A stretch of 6,439 bases of DNA from Deltaproteobacteria bacterium (lineage in GTDB: Bacteria > Desulfobacterota > Desulfobacteria > Desulfobacterales > UBA11574): positions 1-6,439 of the forward strand of contig JAFCZV010000181.1 of NCBI GenBank assembly GCA_019314155.1, written 5' to 3'. A program made the translations under genes and the position numbers. Every line of letters begins with the position of its first letter. Positions within the stretch are counted from its first letter, which is position 1. Under the pieces are notes generated by a model. The model saw only the letters and a list, made by a program, of their open reading frames with translations, made no database searches and was not told where the DNA came from. Shown here piece by piece: positions 6,341 through 6,439 of this stretch.

Positions 6341-6439
6341 GGCAGATCGATTGAGAATCTGCTTGTTGAGCTATCGAAGCCATCCCCACTGCGGCGGGCA
6401 GGGGGTCTATATATACAACTTGAGCAGAGCGCTCAAAGA
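6327..6439 (+). CDS. Glycosyltransferase, GT-B fold, N-terminal fragment (partial, runs off the window)
   Basis: Translation from ATG 6327 gives MSKDKADRLRICLLSYRS followed by HPHCGGQGVYIYNLSRALK and then leaves the window. A beta strand (RICLLSYRS), then a glycine-rich GGQGVYI loop and a helix beginning YNLSRAL, is the usual N-terminal opening of family 4-type GT-B glycosyltransferases (compare GG.e.yv..La..L). These enzymes often build lipopolysaccharide or other surface glycans, but 37 codons do not define the substrate. The start is supported by GAGGT six bases upstream. The gene overlaps the previous stop codon by 14 bp in another frame, suggesting coupled translation. Confidence 0.75.
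   Translation, partial: MSKDKADRLRICLLSYRSHPHCGGQGVYIYNLSRALK

Overview
The window is a tightly packed piece of bacterial chromosome with all genes on the + strand. It holds five complete genes and two partial ones, and no RNA genes, mobile elements or CRISPR. The protein style (GspD/GspE sequence character, an exported YidD-type protein paired with a TPR/membrane protein, a queuosine-tRNA-mannosyltransferase-like enzyme) and the moderate GC content suggest a Gram-negative Desulfobacterota (former Deltaproteobacteria) organism, perhaps Desulfobacterales-like. This placement is inference, because no marker gene is present.

Left part (1-3795): type II secretion. The last 17 codons of an upstream gene, probably gspC, overlap the start of gspD through ATGA. 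gspD (51-1982) encodes the outer-membrane secretin and gspE (2035-3795) encodes the cytoplasmic secretion ATPase. Both carry their family motifs. The secretin's N0 domain, however, appears to lack about 22-25 residues, and the ATPase has a charged insert containing a run of nine A. No gspF or pseudopilin gene follows gspE.

Middle part (3817-5210): an envelope pair. A YidD-family protein carries a signal peptide, which is unusual because classical YidD is cytoplasmic. Five bases later comes a signal-peptide TPR protein with a hydrophobic membrane module and a beta-like C-terminus. The 3' end of the TPR gene contains a perfect 27-bp tandem duplication that keeps the frame.

Right part (5222-6439): glycosyltransferases. 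A complete GT-B enzyme resembles tRNA-queuosine alpha-mannosyltransferase (GTDC1/QTMAN, DUF3524 N-terminus). A second GT-B glycosyltransferase gene overlaps it by 14 bp and runs off the window.

Gaps between genes are 52, 21, 5 and 11 bp, the outer pairs overlap, and I see no convincing internal terminator or promoter. The whole stretch could therefore be read as one transcript. The strongest leads are the N0 deletion in GspD, the exported YidD plus TPR/membrane pair, and the in-frame 27-bp duplication.
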